In this document: positions 8,876 through 17,037 of the stretch, in pieces
How the letters are laid out: each line of letters opens with the position of its first letter
Numbering within the stretch: position 1 is the first letter of the stretch
Made by a program: the position numbers and the translations under genes
Assembly (NCBI GenBank): GCA_019417325.1
Contig: DXVO01000029.1
Span: 1 to 64,000 of the forward strand
DNA length: 64,000 bases
Origin: Parabacteroides sp.
GTDB taxonomy: Bacteria > Bacteroidota > Bacteroidia > Bacteroidales > Tannerellaceae
Direction of reading: 5' to 3'
Notes under the pieces: generated by a model
The model's database searches: none
Told to the model about the DNA's origin: nothing
Seen by the model: the letters and a program-made list of their open reading frames with translations, nothing else

Positions 8876-11209
8876 ATGAGAAAACGCAATCAAGAAATTG
8901 TAGCGGGAATACTCTTTCTATTAATAGGATGTGGGGCTTGCAACTCCACATCTGATAATCAAAAAGAGTGGAGAACCAACTTCGCAAGCCCGCCCAACAA
9001 GTATCGGCCGCAACCTTTCTGGCATATCAACGGAGAGTTGACCAAGGAAGGAATTTATGAACAAATAACAGATGCTTACCGGAAAGATGGTTTCGGCGGA
9101 GTGGCAATATTGCCGTTAACCCCCGCCCAGATGTGGGGAGGAACAGGTATCTGCCCCGGAACAACACCGGAATATCTGTCCGACGGATATTTCGACCGGT
9201 ACCGGGATATCCTCGAATGTTCGCATCAACTGGGAACAGAAGTGATTTTATATGATGATGTGGATTTTCCCAGTGGAGTGATGGGCGGCAAACTAACGAA
9301 AGAATACCCGCAATATACCCAGAAAAGATTGTCCAAGCAGGAAAAGGATATTTCCGGTCCTATTGCTATAAATATGGAGGTGCCGGTTAAAGACCTTTTC
9401 ATGGGAGCGGTAGCCATGAATATGGAAACATTGGAACGCATTGATTTAACAGACAATGTACACAATGGCATGCTACAATGGAATGCCCCTTCAGGAAAAT
9501 GGAAAATCATGTCTTTCTATCTGGAATATAATGTAGATTCCCGCCTGGATTATATGGACCCGGAAGCAATCGACCATTTCATCTCCATGACGTACGAACA
9601 ATATGCAGCCCGCTTCAAGGACTATTTTGGGAATACGGTAAGAAGGACTTTCTTCGATGATGTTGGGTATCTGGGCAACTCCCGTTTCTGGAACCAGGCT
9701 CTGACACAAAACTTCGAGAAACGTTACAATAAAAAGGCTGTCCTCTATTATCCGGCTTTATGGTATAATATAGGTGAAGAAACAGAAGCCACCCGTGTCG
9801 CATTCTATGGTTTACGTGCTGAAATGGTAGGCGAAGGCTATCCGAAGAAAGTAGCGGAATGGAGTACACAGCACGGGCTATTGAGCATGGGGCACCCGCC
9901 TGGAAATTATGAACCGACAACCGTCGACATGTATGGCGATCCCTTTAAGTATTACCGTCATACCCCGGTACCCCTAATGGATGCCATTCACGGATACCCT
10001 TATGGCCGTCCAGGATTCAAATTGATTAGTTCTGCCGCTGATGTACACGACCGTCCGAATGTTGCCGTAGAAATCTATGGTAATTATATTGCAGAAATGG
10101 ACTCGTTTATGTTGTATCGCGGAGCTATGGAAGTAATGGTTCGCGGTGTAAACTTCCTCGTTCCTCACGGCATGTGGTATAATCCGGATATTGTAAAAAT
10201 TCCGCCGTTGATTGCCCACTACAGTAAGTTACTCGGCCCGGCCTTACACCACTACAGCGATTATGTAGGCCGTTCGGTATCTTTACTGGAAGGAGGAAAC
10301 CGTGTTGCGGATATAGCACTCCTCTACCCGATCGAATCGTTGGAGGCTTGGTACGAACAGGATAATCCCAACCGTCCGACCATCGGCAAAGATGTACCTC
10401 CCTATACCGATTACAACCGGATTGGAGATATGTTGACCGGACAGATACGACAGGACTTTACCTTTGTCCATCCGGAAGAGCTGCAAAAAGACAAATACCG
10501 GATACAAGATGGTAAAATCTTCCTGGATACGAAACAGACACATCAGGCTTATAAACTACTGATTATGCCGGCAGCCAAAGTACTTTCCGTAGAAACACTA
10601 AAGAAAATCCAGGCATATTATAATGCCGGCGGAAAAATATTGGCTACCCATTTACTACCATCCAAATCGTCCGAGTTCGGAAGGGATGAAGAAGTCGTTA
10701 CCATTATCCGGCAAATTTTCAATATCGACCCGATGGGAAATATGCCGCAGGAAAGCACTTCAACCCGGAATGACAAAGGAGGGGAAGCTATCTTCCTGCC
10801 ATTGGCGGAAAAAGATGCATTAGCAGAAGCTATTGCAGCCCTACTCCCTGATCCGGATGTGAAAATCGATGTAGTAGAAGCCCTGAATCAACCGGATGCT
10901 TTAACCCGTCCGCTTCTGGGAGTGAATGAGTACCGGAATCTTCCGTCCGAGAAGTTGGGACAGTTATCCTATATCCATAAACAAAAAGACGGAAAGGATA
11001 TTTATCTGTTCGCAAACTCTACAGACAAAGCGGTAAACACATGGGTTATTCTGAAAGGTGATTTGAAGCTGGAATGCTGGAACCCGCATACCGGAACGAT
11101 TGAAAAATGGAAAAATATCGAATACCAGAAAGACAATCAAGGTGAAACCTATACCAAAATAAATTTACAGTTGGCACCTGTAAGTTCTATATTTGCGGTA
11201 TCCCAATAA
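8876..11209 (+). CDS. GH106-like glycoside hydrolase, lipoprotein
   Basis: 777 residues. Lipoprotein signal with Cys19 (LLIGC) or Cys22. The N-terminal pattern PQPFWHINGELTKEGIYEQI followed by DGFGGVAILPL, and later EVILYDDVDFPSGVMGGKL, is typical of the GH106 (alpha-L-rhamnosidase) family and its unclassified relatives with a TIM-barrel fold. A C-terminal beta domain is present (about 600-777). The enzyme is cell-surface or periplasmic and is the only glycan-active enzyme in this locus, 16 bases after the SusD gene. Catalytic glutamates could not be assigned with certainty; a related family of unknown specificity is the alternative. A terminator follows. Confidence 0.8.
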   Translation: MRKRNQEIVAGILFLLIGCGACNSTSDNQKEWRTNFASPPNKYRPQPFWHINGELTKEGIYEQITDAYRKDGFGGVAILPLTPAQMWGGTGICPGTTPEYLSDGYFDRYRDILECSHQLGTEVILYDDVDFPSGVMGGKLTKEYPQYTQKRLSKQEKDISGPIAINMEVPVKDLFMGAVAMNMETLERIDLTDNVHNGMLQWNAPSGKWKIMSFYLEYNVDSRLDYMDPEAIDHFISMTYEQYAARFKDYFGNTVRRTFFDDVGYLGNSRFWNQALTQNFEKRYNKKAVLYYPALWYNIGEETEATRVAFYGLRAEMVGEGYPKKVAEWSTQHGLLSMGHPPGNYEPTTVDMYGDPFKYYRHTPVPLMDAIHGYPYGRPGFKLISSAADVHDRPNVAVEIYGNYIAEMDSFMLYRGAMEVMVRGVNFLVPHGMWYNPDIVKIPPLIAHYSKLLGPALHHYSDYVGRSVSLLEGGNRVADIALLYPIESLEAWYEQDNPNRPTIGKDVPPYTDYNRIGDMLTGQIRQDFTFVHPEELQKDKYRIQDGKIFLDTKQTHQAYKLLIMPAAKVLSVETLKKIQAYYNAGGKILATHLLPSKSSEFGRDEEVVTIIRQIFNIDPMGNMPQESTSTRNDKGGEAIFLPLAEKDALAEAIAALLPDPDVKIDVVEALNQPDALTRPLLGVNEYRNLPSEKLGQLSYIHKQKDGKDIYLFANSTDKAVNTWVILKGDLKLECWNPHTGTIEKWKNIEYQKDNQGETYTKINLQLAPVSSIFAVSQ

Positions 11210-11267
11210 AAAGGCAGGGAGATGTGCCGGAAACCAATACGGATATTCCGGCATACCTCCCCTTTTT
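11208..11267 (+). terminator. Terminator of the first glycan locus
   Basis: A strong stem directly after the hydrolase stop: GGGAG plus TGCCGGAA (11225-11232) pair with TTCCGGCA (11246-11253) plus CTCCC, followed by CTTTTTCC. A-run and T-run flanks allow pairing to extend outward. It closes the sigma-to-hydrolase locus. Confidence 0.8.
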
Positions 11268-11452
11268 CCATATTACAAAATATTATTATTTCACCATCTC
11301 AAATAGCACTTTGGCACAATAATTACCTTTCTGCTGACTCTGCATTTTTAAATAAAAGAGATTTCAGGAAGAATCAGCTCCTTTTTCATGTTAAAAAGCA
11401 GGCTTTTTATACTTGTCCGGGACCTTTTCTTACTTTCCCGGAGAGTAATTTC

Positions 11453-11472
11453 AATTAGTACCGGTACTAATT
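11453..11472. promoter_or_regulatory. Perfect 20-bp palindrome, operator candidate
   Basis: AATTAGTACCGGTACTAATT is a perfect dyad. A -7-like box TATTTTTG lies at 11478-11485, so the palindrome occupies the spacer where a -33/-7 promoter would be. The same motif occurs twice before the ABC/GntR operon (42901-42920 with one mismatched pair, and 42923-42942). A shared GntR-family regulator is a reasonable reading; the transcript it would control here is unknown, since no gene follows for about 540 bases. Confidence 0.6.
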
Positions 11473-11513
11473 CCTACTATTTTTGCATATAAAAACACCT
11501 ATATTTTAACTTT

Positions 11514-11551
11514 AAAACATATATGTTTTGAAATCGAAGCATATATGTTTC
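11514..11551. repeat. Two CATATATG dyads spaced 22 bp
   Basis: AAAACATATATGTTTT (11514-11529) is a perfect 16-bp palindrome. A second, imperfect dyad CGAAGCATATATGTTTCG ends near 11552. The two CATATATG cores (11518-11525 and 11540-11547) are centred 22 bp apart, two helical turns, as for two dimers bound on the same face of DNA. Confidence 0.5.
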
Positions 11552-11657
11552 GTTTTTTGATGTTATTGAGCAGAAACGCAGTTCTGGAATGGTTATAAAA
11601 CCAAACCGGACGCGAATGTTAAATAGATTATTATTTTCCATAAAATACAACAATATA

Positions 11658-11742
11658 TTTAGACGCGGATCACGCGGAAAACGCGGATTAAGAAATATAA
11701 TACATGTATTAATCCGCGTTTTCCGCGTGATCCGCGTCTAAT
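11658..11742. repeat. Long hairpin of tandem ACGCGGA units
   Basis: A 30-bp perfect inverted repeat (11661-11690 with 11710-11739), extendable by three further A-T pairs, encloses a 17-19 base AT-rich loop. Each arm is itself three nearly identical 9-base units beginning ACGCGGA. A further degenerate piece (TTCCGCGTCC) follows at about 11750. It lies outside any gene and lacks a T-run, so it looks like an interspersed palindromic repeat rather than a simple terminator. Confidence 0.8.
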
Positions 11743-12015
11743 AAATTAATTCCGCGTCCAATTCAACAAGTAAGCTCTGCGTCATTTCCAACGACAAATA
11801 GATAAAACGAAACCTCACGAGAGTTGCGTATTTTCAAGCCCTCCGGGAATTATCCCGTACAGGCGATATATAGATAGGGTATTTTATCATTTTGACAAAA
11901 TTGGCCCTGTCTGCACTTGTTTGACATTTTTTGTTTCCGTCTTTTGAAGAAAAAGCATTATCTTGCCACGACAATGAAAACAGAATAAAGCAAACCAAAT
12001 AAAACAAGAGACAGG

Positions 12016-13221
12016 ATGAAACATAAACTACAAATAAAGCCGGTAACTCTTAAATATATAGACCAGTACAATGAATTAATGCGGTATGTTTTCCAGGTCA
12101 CAGACCGGGATTTGCAGGAAAGCGGATACCAGGACGGCGAACTTATCCGTTCGAAACGTCCCGTCTTGCAGGAAGCTGAAGTATTCGGATGGTTCACACC
12201 CGAAGATGAATTGATTTCGCAGATTTGTATTTATCCCTGTAAGGTAAATATACATGGTAAACTATTTGATATGGGAGGCGTCACCGGAGTCGGCACATAC
12301 CCTGAATATGCAAATATGGGATTGATGAACGATCTGATAATAGAGGCTCTGAAAAAGATGCGTCAAGCCGGGCAGTATATTTCTTACCTTTTCCCCTATT
12401 CCATTCCCTATTACCGGCGTAAAGGCTGGGAAATCATCTCCGACCATATGACTTACTCATTTAAAGATACGCAACTACCCAAACATGTGGATGTTCCGGG
12501 ATTTGTGGAAAGGCTGGATGTAACCGATGAAGACGTTAAACTCGTATACGACCGCTACGCCCATCAAATGCACGGAGCTCTTATCCGTAATAAAATAGAA
12601 TGGGACGAATATTGGCGTTGGGAAAATGAGGATGAACGGACGGCTGCCGTCTATTATGATTCCGACAACCAACCTCAGGGTTGCCTGTTTTATTGGGTGG
12701 AAGGAGATATTTTCCATATTAAGGAAGCCTTTTACCTTACGCAGGAGGCAAAACATGGTTTATGGAACTTTGTAGGTGCTCATTTTTCTATGATTGATGA
12801 AGTACGGGGCGACAGCTATTTAAACGAACCTATAGCATTTGAATTGGAAGACAGCCATATTGTCGAAACAATAGAACCCTATTATATGGCACGGATTGTC
12901 GATGTTGCCGAATTTCTGAAGACTTATCCCTGGGATGATGAAATCAGGCCGTTTCATTTTATAGTTAAAGATGCGACTGCCGAATGGAATAATGGTGTTT
13001 TCGGAGTCCGTCAAAATGTAAACAACGAAATCGAAGTGGTTAAGGATCCCATTGGAGATGCAGTAGAACTGGATATCCGTACACTTTCAACGATGCTGAT
13101 GAGTTATAAATCGCCAGCCTATTTACATAAGACCGAACGTTTAAAAACGAATGCAAAAACATTACGCTTGCTGGAAAAACTTATTCCGACAAAGAAACCC
13201 TATTTCTCCGATTACTTTTAA
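12016..13221 (+). CDS. Eis-like GNAT family N-acetyltransferase
   Basis: 401 residues. An N-terminal GNAT domain shows the acetyl-CoA loop region GVTGVGTYPEYANMGLMNDLI at about 93-113, a second GNAT-like domain lies at about 160-290, and the C-terminal third resembles a sterol-carrier-protein fold. This three-part layout and length match the Eis family (about 400 residues). The protein ends in Phe, and in mycobacterial Eis the C-terminal Phe carboxylate acts as the general base, so the end is probably intact. It would acetylate amines in the cytoplasm; the natural substrate is not evident. Single gene, convergent with the VOC gene across a shared hairpin. Confidence 0.88.
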   Translation: MKHKLQIKPVTLKYIDQYNELMRYVFQVTDRDLQESGYQDGELIRSKRPVLQEAEVFGWFTPEDELISQICIYPCKVNIHGKLFDMGGVTGVGTYPEYANMGLMNDLIIEALKKMRQAGQYISYLFPYSIPYYRRKGWEIISDHMTYSFKDTQLPKHVDVPGFVERLDVTDEDVKLVYDRYAHQMHGALIRNKIEWDEYWRWENEDERTAAVYYDSDNQPQGCLFYWVEGDIFHIKEAFYLTQEAKHGLWNFVGAHFSMIDEVRGDSYLNEPIAFELEDSHIVETIEPYYMARIVDVAEFLKTYPWDDEIRPFHFIVKDATAEWNNGVFGVRQNVNNEIEVVKDPIGDAVELDIRTLSTMLMSYKSPAYLHKTERLKTNAKTLRLLEKLIPTKKPYFSDYF

Positions 13222-13277
13222 TCTGAGATATTTTTCTATAGTTTCTCAAAAGTTTCTTCCTTATGAGAGAAAATTCT

Positions 13278-13309
13278 CACCCCGATGAGAAAAAAATTTC
13301 ATCGGGGTG
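13278..13309. terminator. Bidirectional hairpin between convergent genes
   Basis: CACCCCGATGA (13278-13288) pairs perfectly with TCATCGGGGTG (13299-13309) around a short AT loop, between the acetyltransferase (ending 13221) and the VOC gene (ending 13346 on the other strand). T-rich sequence on the minus side makes it more convincing as terminator for the VOC gene. Confidence 0.65.
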
Positions 13310-13345
13310 GAAAAAAGTTCTCATAATGATAAGAAAGATGTTTCT

Positions 13346-13735
13346 TTATTCGGTAATCTCAATATAATTACCTTCCGGGTCCAACACAACGCTCTCATAA
13401 CATCCGTCGCCTGTAGTACGCGGCTCCCCTTCTATTGTATATCCGTCTTTACGCAAACGTTCCGTCAGTTCGTTTACTTTTTCTTTACTGCCTACGGAGA
13501 TGGACAAATGTGCCAGTCCTTTCAGTAGTCCTCTTTTTACCGTATTATCTGCAATATCCGGCTTGTGCATTAACTCGATACGACAGTCGCCATCCTTGAA
13601 TGCAAGGAAATATGAAGTATAATTCTTTTTAGGGTTGAAATATTTCGAACCACAGGATACTTCAAAATAAGTCAGGTAAAATTGGCGTATTGCTTCTATA
13701 TCGTCTACCCAGACGGCTAAATGTTCTATTCTCAT
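13346..13735 (-). CDS. VOC (glyoxalase/bleomycin-resistance) family protein
   Basis: 129 residues, a typical single VOC unit with two beta-alpha-beta-beta-beta modules. The four positions that bind metal in glyoxalase I are present: His5 (EHLAVWV), Glu54 (RIELM), His76 (LAHLSI) and Glu126 (YIEIT). It is therefore likely a metal-dependent lyase or isomerase, lactoylglutathione-lyase-like. Since Bacteroidales generally lack glutathione, the substrate may differ. It starts 17 bases after the stop of the DUF1349 gene on the same strand, so the two form a small operon. Confidence 0.9.
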   Translation of the reverse strand: MRIEHLAVWVDDIEAIRQFYLTYFEVSCGSKYFNPKKNYTSYFLAFKDGDCRIELMHKPDIADNTVKRGLLKGLAHLSISVGSKEKVNELTERLRKDGYTIEGEPRTTGDGCYESVVLDPEGNYIEITE

Positions 13736-13752
13736 TCTATCAAAATCTTATT

Positions 13753-14412
13753 TTATTCCGCATTCTTTTTCAACCATTCCAGACGGCGTAAGTCCGGCAG
13801 GTGCTTTACCGTAAAATGTTCAAACTTTGCTTCAAACCCTTTTCCATCGGGACATGCAGCCATCAACCCTACCATAACCGGCGTATTATCCTGCAGATAG
13901 GCATTACGCATCATAGTGTAAGTCTTATCGTCATAAGAGTAAAATATTTCCACCGCATCCAAACGCCTTACAGCTTTTATCCAGACATACGGAAGCGTCT
14001 TGTCCAGAGTTATCACACTCCAGTCGCTGGTTTTATGGGTGACAACCGTACTCAAGTTGAATTTCCCATCCACATACTCGATGCCTGCTTTAATATAATT
14101 TTCGTGGTCGATACGAAGCATCAACCCCATCTGGTCGAAACGGGCTGTGTAATCGCCGGTAATCTTCACCTTCGCTTCAAACTCCCCACCATATAGGGCA
14201 TAATAGAAAGGTGCGTCATCCACTGTAAATCCGTAGTGGGATATCCGCCAGTAGTCGCTCTGGGGAGTCACAAACATGGAAAGTGTATTGTCTTTTATTT
14301 CCCATTTCTCCGGCTCGTTAAACCAGTTCATTTTCTCTAAACTTTGCGACTTTACGGGCTGGGACAAAACAGTCATAAGCAACAAACCCGCCACAGGTAT
14401 CAACTTTCTCAT
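13753..14412 (-). CDS. DUF1349 domain protein, exported
   Basis: 219 residues from the ATG at 14412, which places a clean signal peptide at the start (MRKLIPVAGLLLMTVLSQPVKSQ). An upstream in-frame start at 14523 would put 37 extra residues across the promoter and is rejected. The mature part is a concanavalin-like beta sandwich of the DUF1349 family (EKWEIKDNTLSMFVTPQSDYW ... GLMLRIDHENYIKAGIEYVDGKF). Relatives are sometimes annotated as regulators of enolase, but the fold suggests carbohydrate binding. Probably periplasmic. It precedes the VOC gene by 17 bases. Confidence 0.85.
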   Translation of the reverse strand: MRKLIPVAGLLLMTVLSQPVKSQSLEKMNWFNEPEKWEIKDNTLSMFVTPQSDYWRISHYGFTVDDAPFYYALYGGEFEAKVKITGDYTARFDQMGLMLRIDHENYIKAGIEYVDGKFNLSTVVTHKTSDWSVITLDKTLPYVWIKAVRRLDAVEIFYSYDDKTYTMMRNAYLQDNTPVMVGLMAACPDGKGFEAKFEHFTVKHLPDLRRLEWLKKNAE

Positions 14413-14492
14413 ACAATATAGTTTTTTAAATACATTATTTATCCGGTAAGCCCCTTTAAACATCAAAGAATAACCGGAAAAAATTACCTTTG

Positions 14493-14523
14493 CAAAGGTA
14501 TAATCCCGTACATTAACTGGCAA
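14493..14523 (-). promoter_or_regulatory. Promoter of the DUF1349-VOC operon
   Basis: On the minus strand TTG (14523-14521), a 20-base spacer and TACCTTTG (14500-14493) match the Bacteroidetes -33/-7 consensus. The -7 box is half of a perfect palindrome, TACCTTTGCAAAGGTA, at 14485-14500, so a -7 box exists on both strands. The start codon lies about 80 bases downstream. Confidence 0.65.
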
Positions 14524-14553
14524 TACTGATTAATAACCATTTTGCATAAAAAG

Positions 14554-15315
14554 ATGAATATCGTTTCTACTCTGAATGAAAAACTTTTAAAACAGCCATT
14601 TGAAGAAGATTTGCTTCAACCTGCCTTGCTGGCTAAACACCAAGAAACGGCATGCAAATATGCAGAAACGGAGAATTCCATTGCTGTCTTAAGTGATCTG
14701 AGGTCGAATAAAAGCTATATCTACAACGGCGGGCTTGCTGCGGGATTAGGGCTTTCTACGGAAGAATGTAAAGAAATCAATTCTATCTGGGAGGAAGAGA
14801 TTTTCTCTAAAATCCACCCCGACGATCTTACGGAAAAGCATCTCCTGGAGCTCCGTTTTTTTCATTTACTGAAGAAACTGCCGGTTTCCGAACGTTCCGA
14901 TTATCACATTATAAGCAAGATACGTATGCTCGACCGTTCCGGACAGTATATACCGATTCATCACCGGACTTTTTATGTATGCAGTTCGCCCCGTGGTAAT
15001 TTGTGGCTGGCCCTTTGCCTGTATAACTATTCTTACGAAAAGTCCGCTCATGAAACATACGAAGGAATCATTGTCAATTCCTCCACCGGAGATATTATCC
15101 AGCCGGACAAGCAGAAATGCAACGACATCCTCTCCGGCAGGGAAAAAGAAATACTCCGTCTGATCGAGGAGGGAAAGATTAGCAAGGAAATCGGAGATTT
15201 GTTGTCGATAAGCATAAATACTGTAAACAGGCATCGCCAGAATATACTGGAGAAACTGCATGTCAAAAATTCCATCGAAGCATGCCGGATTGCCAAGTTG
15301 ATGAATTTATTATAA
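14554..15315 (+). CDS. LuxR-type transcriptional regulator with PAS-like sensor
   Basis: 253 residues from the ATG at 14554; a TTG four codons upstream is not needed. The C-terminal GerE/LuxR helix-turn-helix is unmistakable (LSGREKEILRLIEEGKISKEIGDLLSISINTVNRHRQNILEKL). The N-terminal 180 residues contain a PAS-like segment with IHPDDLTEKH and the RMLDRSGQYIPIHHRTF pattern seen in PAS_3 folds. No receiver or kinase domain is seen, so it probably senses a small molecule or redox state directly in the cytoplasm. It diverges from the DUF1349-VOC operon, which is a possible target. Confidence 0.85.
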   Translation: MNIVSTLNEKLLKQPFEEDLLQPALLAKHQETACKYAETENSIAVLSDLRSNKSYIYNGGLAAGLGLSTEECKEINSIWEEEIFSKIHPDDLTEKHLLELRFFHLLKKLPVSERSDYHIISKIRMLDRSGQYIPIHHRTFYVCSSPRGNLWLALCLYNYSYEKSAHETYEGIIVNSSTGDIIQPDKQKCNDILSGREKEILRLIEEGKISKEIGDLLSISINTVNRHRQNILEKLHVKNSIEACRIAKLMNLL

Positions 15316-15352
15316 TATTACTACGTTCTATTTATACGTAAAAATGATTTAT

Positions 15353-15360
15353 TATCTTTG
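15353..15360 (+). promoter_or_regulatory. -7 box that decides the start of the AAA-DUF4435 gene
   Basis: TATCTTTG matches the TAnnTTTG -7 element. No good -33 box lies at the right distance. Because transcription would start around 15366, the TTG at 15358 inside this box cannot be a start codon, which supports the ATG at 15385. Confidence 0.45.
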
Positions 15361-15384
15361 AGGAGAAACAAAATCGGAACTTGT

Positions 15385-16941
15385 ATGGAACTTATCCTCC
15401 CAACCCGGCAATATAGCCCCGAACCATTGGTACTGGACACCAAAGTCCTGGTAGTAATAGGTGCAAACGGCTCTGGAAAAACTTCATTCGGCAAGGATTT
15501 GCAAAGACGTTATGATATAAGCATACGGATATCCGGAATGCACTCGCTTTTCATTTCCAGCAACGAAAACGAATTACCGCAAGAAGGAAACGAACTGACA
15601 CGTTTGCAATCGATGATTGCGGAACGTATCTTCATGCCGCGTATGTCTGAATATGAAAAATTAATCCTTCGCTTGCAAACGGAAGAGTTTGAAGCGGCAG
15701 TAAACTATAAAGAAGCTTGTAAGCAAAATCCGGAACTTCCTCCTCCTGTCACCCATATCGACCGTATACAAAAGATTTGGGAAAAGATGTTCCCGCATAA
15801 CAGATTGGTACGTAAATCCGGTTTTATCGAACTGGCATCGGTAAGCAAAGACAGCGATTCCTATACCGCCGGACGGATGAGTGACGGCGAGAAACTGGTA
15901 TTTTACCTGATAGGTGCGGTGTTGTGTGCTCCCCCCGACTCTCTCCTGATTATCGAAGAGCCGGAAGTGTTGCTGCATGACTCCATTAAAAACCAGCTTT
16001 GGGATGATATAGAAGATATGCGTCCGGACTGTACATATGTATATCTTACTCACGACATCGATTTTTCTTCTTCACGTCGCGAAAGCAAACGCCTTTGGGT
16101 CCGTTCCTACGATGCAGATGCCAGAATATGGGACTACGAACTGATAGAGAGCCAGGAAGATTTCCCCGAAGAACTTTATATGGAAATTATCGGTAGCCGT
16201 AAACCGATTCTTTTCATCGAAGGGACTGATACCAATAGTATAGATAACCGGCTGTATCCGCTGATCTTTCCGGATTATATGGTTAAGCCGATGGGTGGTT
16301 GCCAGAAAGTAATAGAGACAACCAAAGCTTTTGCCCAGTTAAAAGATTTCCATACACTCGATTCGAAAGGAATCGTAGACCGCGACCGGCGCACACAGGG
16401 AGAAATTGATTATTTACGCGAACAGCATATCTATGTGCCGGATGTAGCCGAAGTGGAAAACCTATTACTGCTGGAACCTGTTATAAAAACAGTAGCACGC
16501 CGCTTGATGAGAGAGCCGGAAGCAGTGTTTAGCCAGGTGAAAGAAAATGTAATCAAACTATTCCTGAAAGATTTGGATAGCCAGGTTATCCTCCATGCCA
16601 AACACCGTGTACGGAAAAGACTGGAAACAACGGTGGACCGGAAAATTACTACAATGGAACAACTAAGAGAACATGTGGAAAGTATCCGTGAAAATGTGCA
16701 CGTGGAAGAAATCTATAGCAAAATAAAAAAAGATTTCATACAATATGCAGAAACCGGCGATTATAAAAATATCCTTCGTGTATACAATCAGAAAGGTGTA
16801 TTACCTCAATCCCGGTTATGTAACCTCTGCGGTATCAGCAACAAGGAAAGTTATCTGAATCTTATCCTTTCTATTTTAAAGGAGAATAAGGAAGATGCAG
16901 AAATTATCCGTGCCGCGATCAAGGAATCTTTAGGGACATAA
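15385..16941 (+). CDS. AAA ATPase fused to a DUF4435 TOPRIM-like domain
   Basis: 518 residues from the ATG at 15385 (a 527-residue reading from TTG at 15358 would begin inside a -7 box). An ABC/SMC-type ATPase fills residues 1-240: Walker A GANGSGKT (26-33), signature-like MSDGEKLV (165-172), Walker B LLIIEEPE (187-194) and switch His223 (LTHD). Residues 270-518 are DUF4435: FIEG (Glu279), VDRDRR (Asp332, Asp334) and VAEVENLL carry the acidic residues of a TOPRIM-type centre. ATPase plus DUF4435 is the domain pair of the PARIS anti-phage system (AriA plus AriB) and resembles OLD nucleases. Whether this shorter fusion acts in defence or in DNA repair is open. No other defence gene lies nearby. 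Confidence 0.82.
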   Translation: MELILPTRQYSPEPLVLDTKVLVVIGANGSGKTSFGKDLQRRYDISIRISGMHSLFISSNENELPQEGNELTRLQSMIAERIFMPRMSEYEKLILRLQTEEFEAAVNYKEACKQNPELPPPVTHIDRIQKIWEKMFPHNRLVRKSGFIELASVSKDSDSYTAGRMSDGEKLVFYLIGAVLCAPPDSLLIIEEPEVLLHDSIKNQLWDDIEDMRPDCTYVYLTHDIDFSSSRRESKRLWVRSYDADARIWDYELIESQEDFPEELYMEIIGSRKPILFIEGTDTNSIDNRLYPLIFPDYMVKPMGGCQKVIETTKAFAQLKDFHTLDSKGIVDRDRRTQGEIDYLREQHIYVPDVAEVENLLLLEPVIKTVARRLMREPEAVFSQVKENVIKLFLKDLDSQVILHAKHRVRKRLETTVDRKITTMEQLREHVESIRENVHVEEIYSKIKKDFIQYAETGDYKNILRVYNQKGVLPQSRLCNLCGISNKESYLNLILSILKENKEDAEIIRAAIKESLGT

Positions 16942-17037
16942 AAGTGTTTAAAAATGCGGTAATGTCCGTAAAAAGTCGTTCTTTTGTATTTAAATTTTAA
17001 ATAACTAATAGGATAATTCCTTTTTCTTATTAAGAAT

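Larger units (their letters stand above)
11210..12015. other. 806-bp non-coding stretch rich in palindromes
   Basis: No convincing gene. The only forward reading frame (78 codons from 11222) starts inside the terminator stem and has no protein-like composition. The stretch contains the terminator, a 20-bp perfect palindrome (11453-11472) overlapping a promoter-like -7 box, a pair of CATATATG-centred dyads (11514-11551), and a long hairpin of ACGCGGA units (11658-11742). The last 250 bases before the acetyltransferase gene show no clear consensus promoter. Confidence 0.7.

Noticed and set aside
11222..11458. 78-codon plus-strand frame after the glycoside hydrolase
   Set aside because: Starts inside a terminator stem and ends at the palindrome; composition not protein-like.
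11658..11742. CRISPR remnant
   Set aside because: The repeated units are 9 bases and arranged as one inverted repeat without spacers; no cas gene is present.
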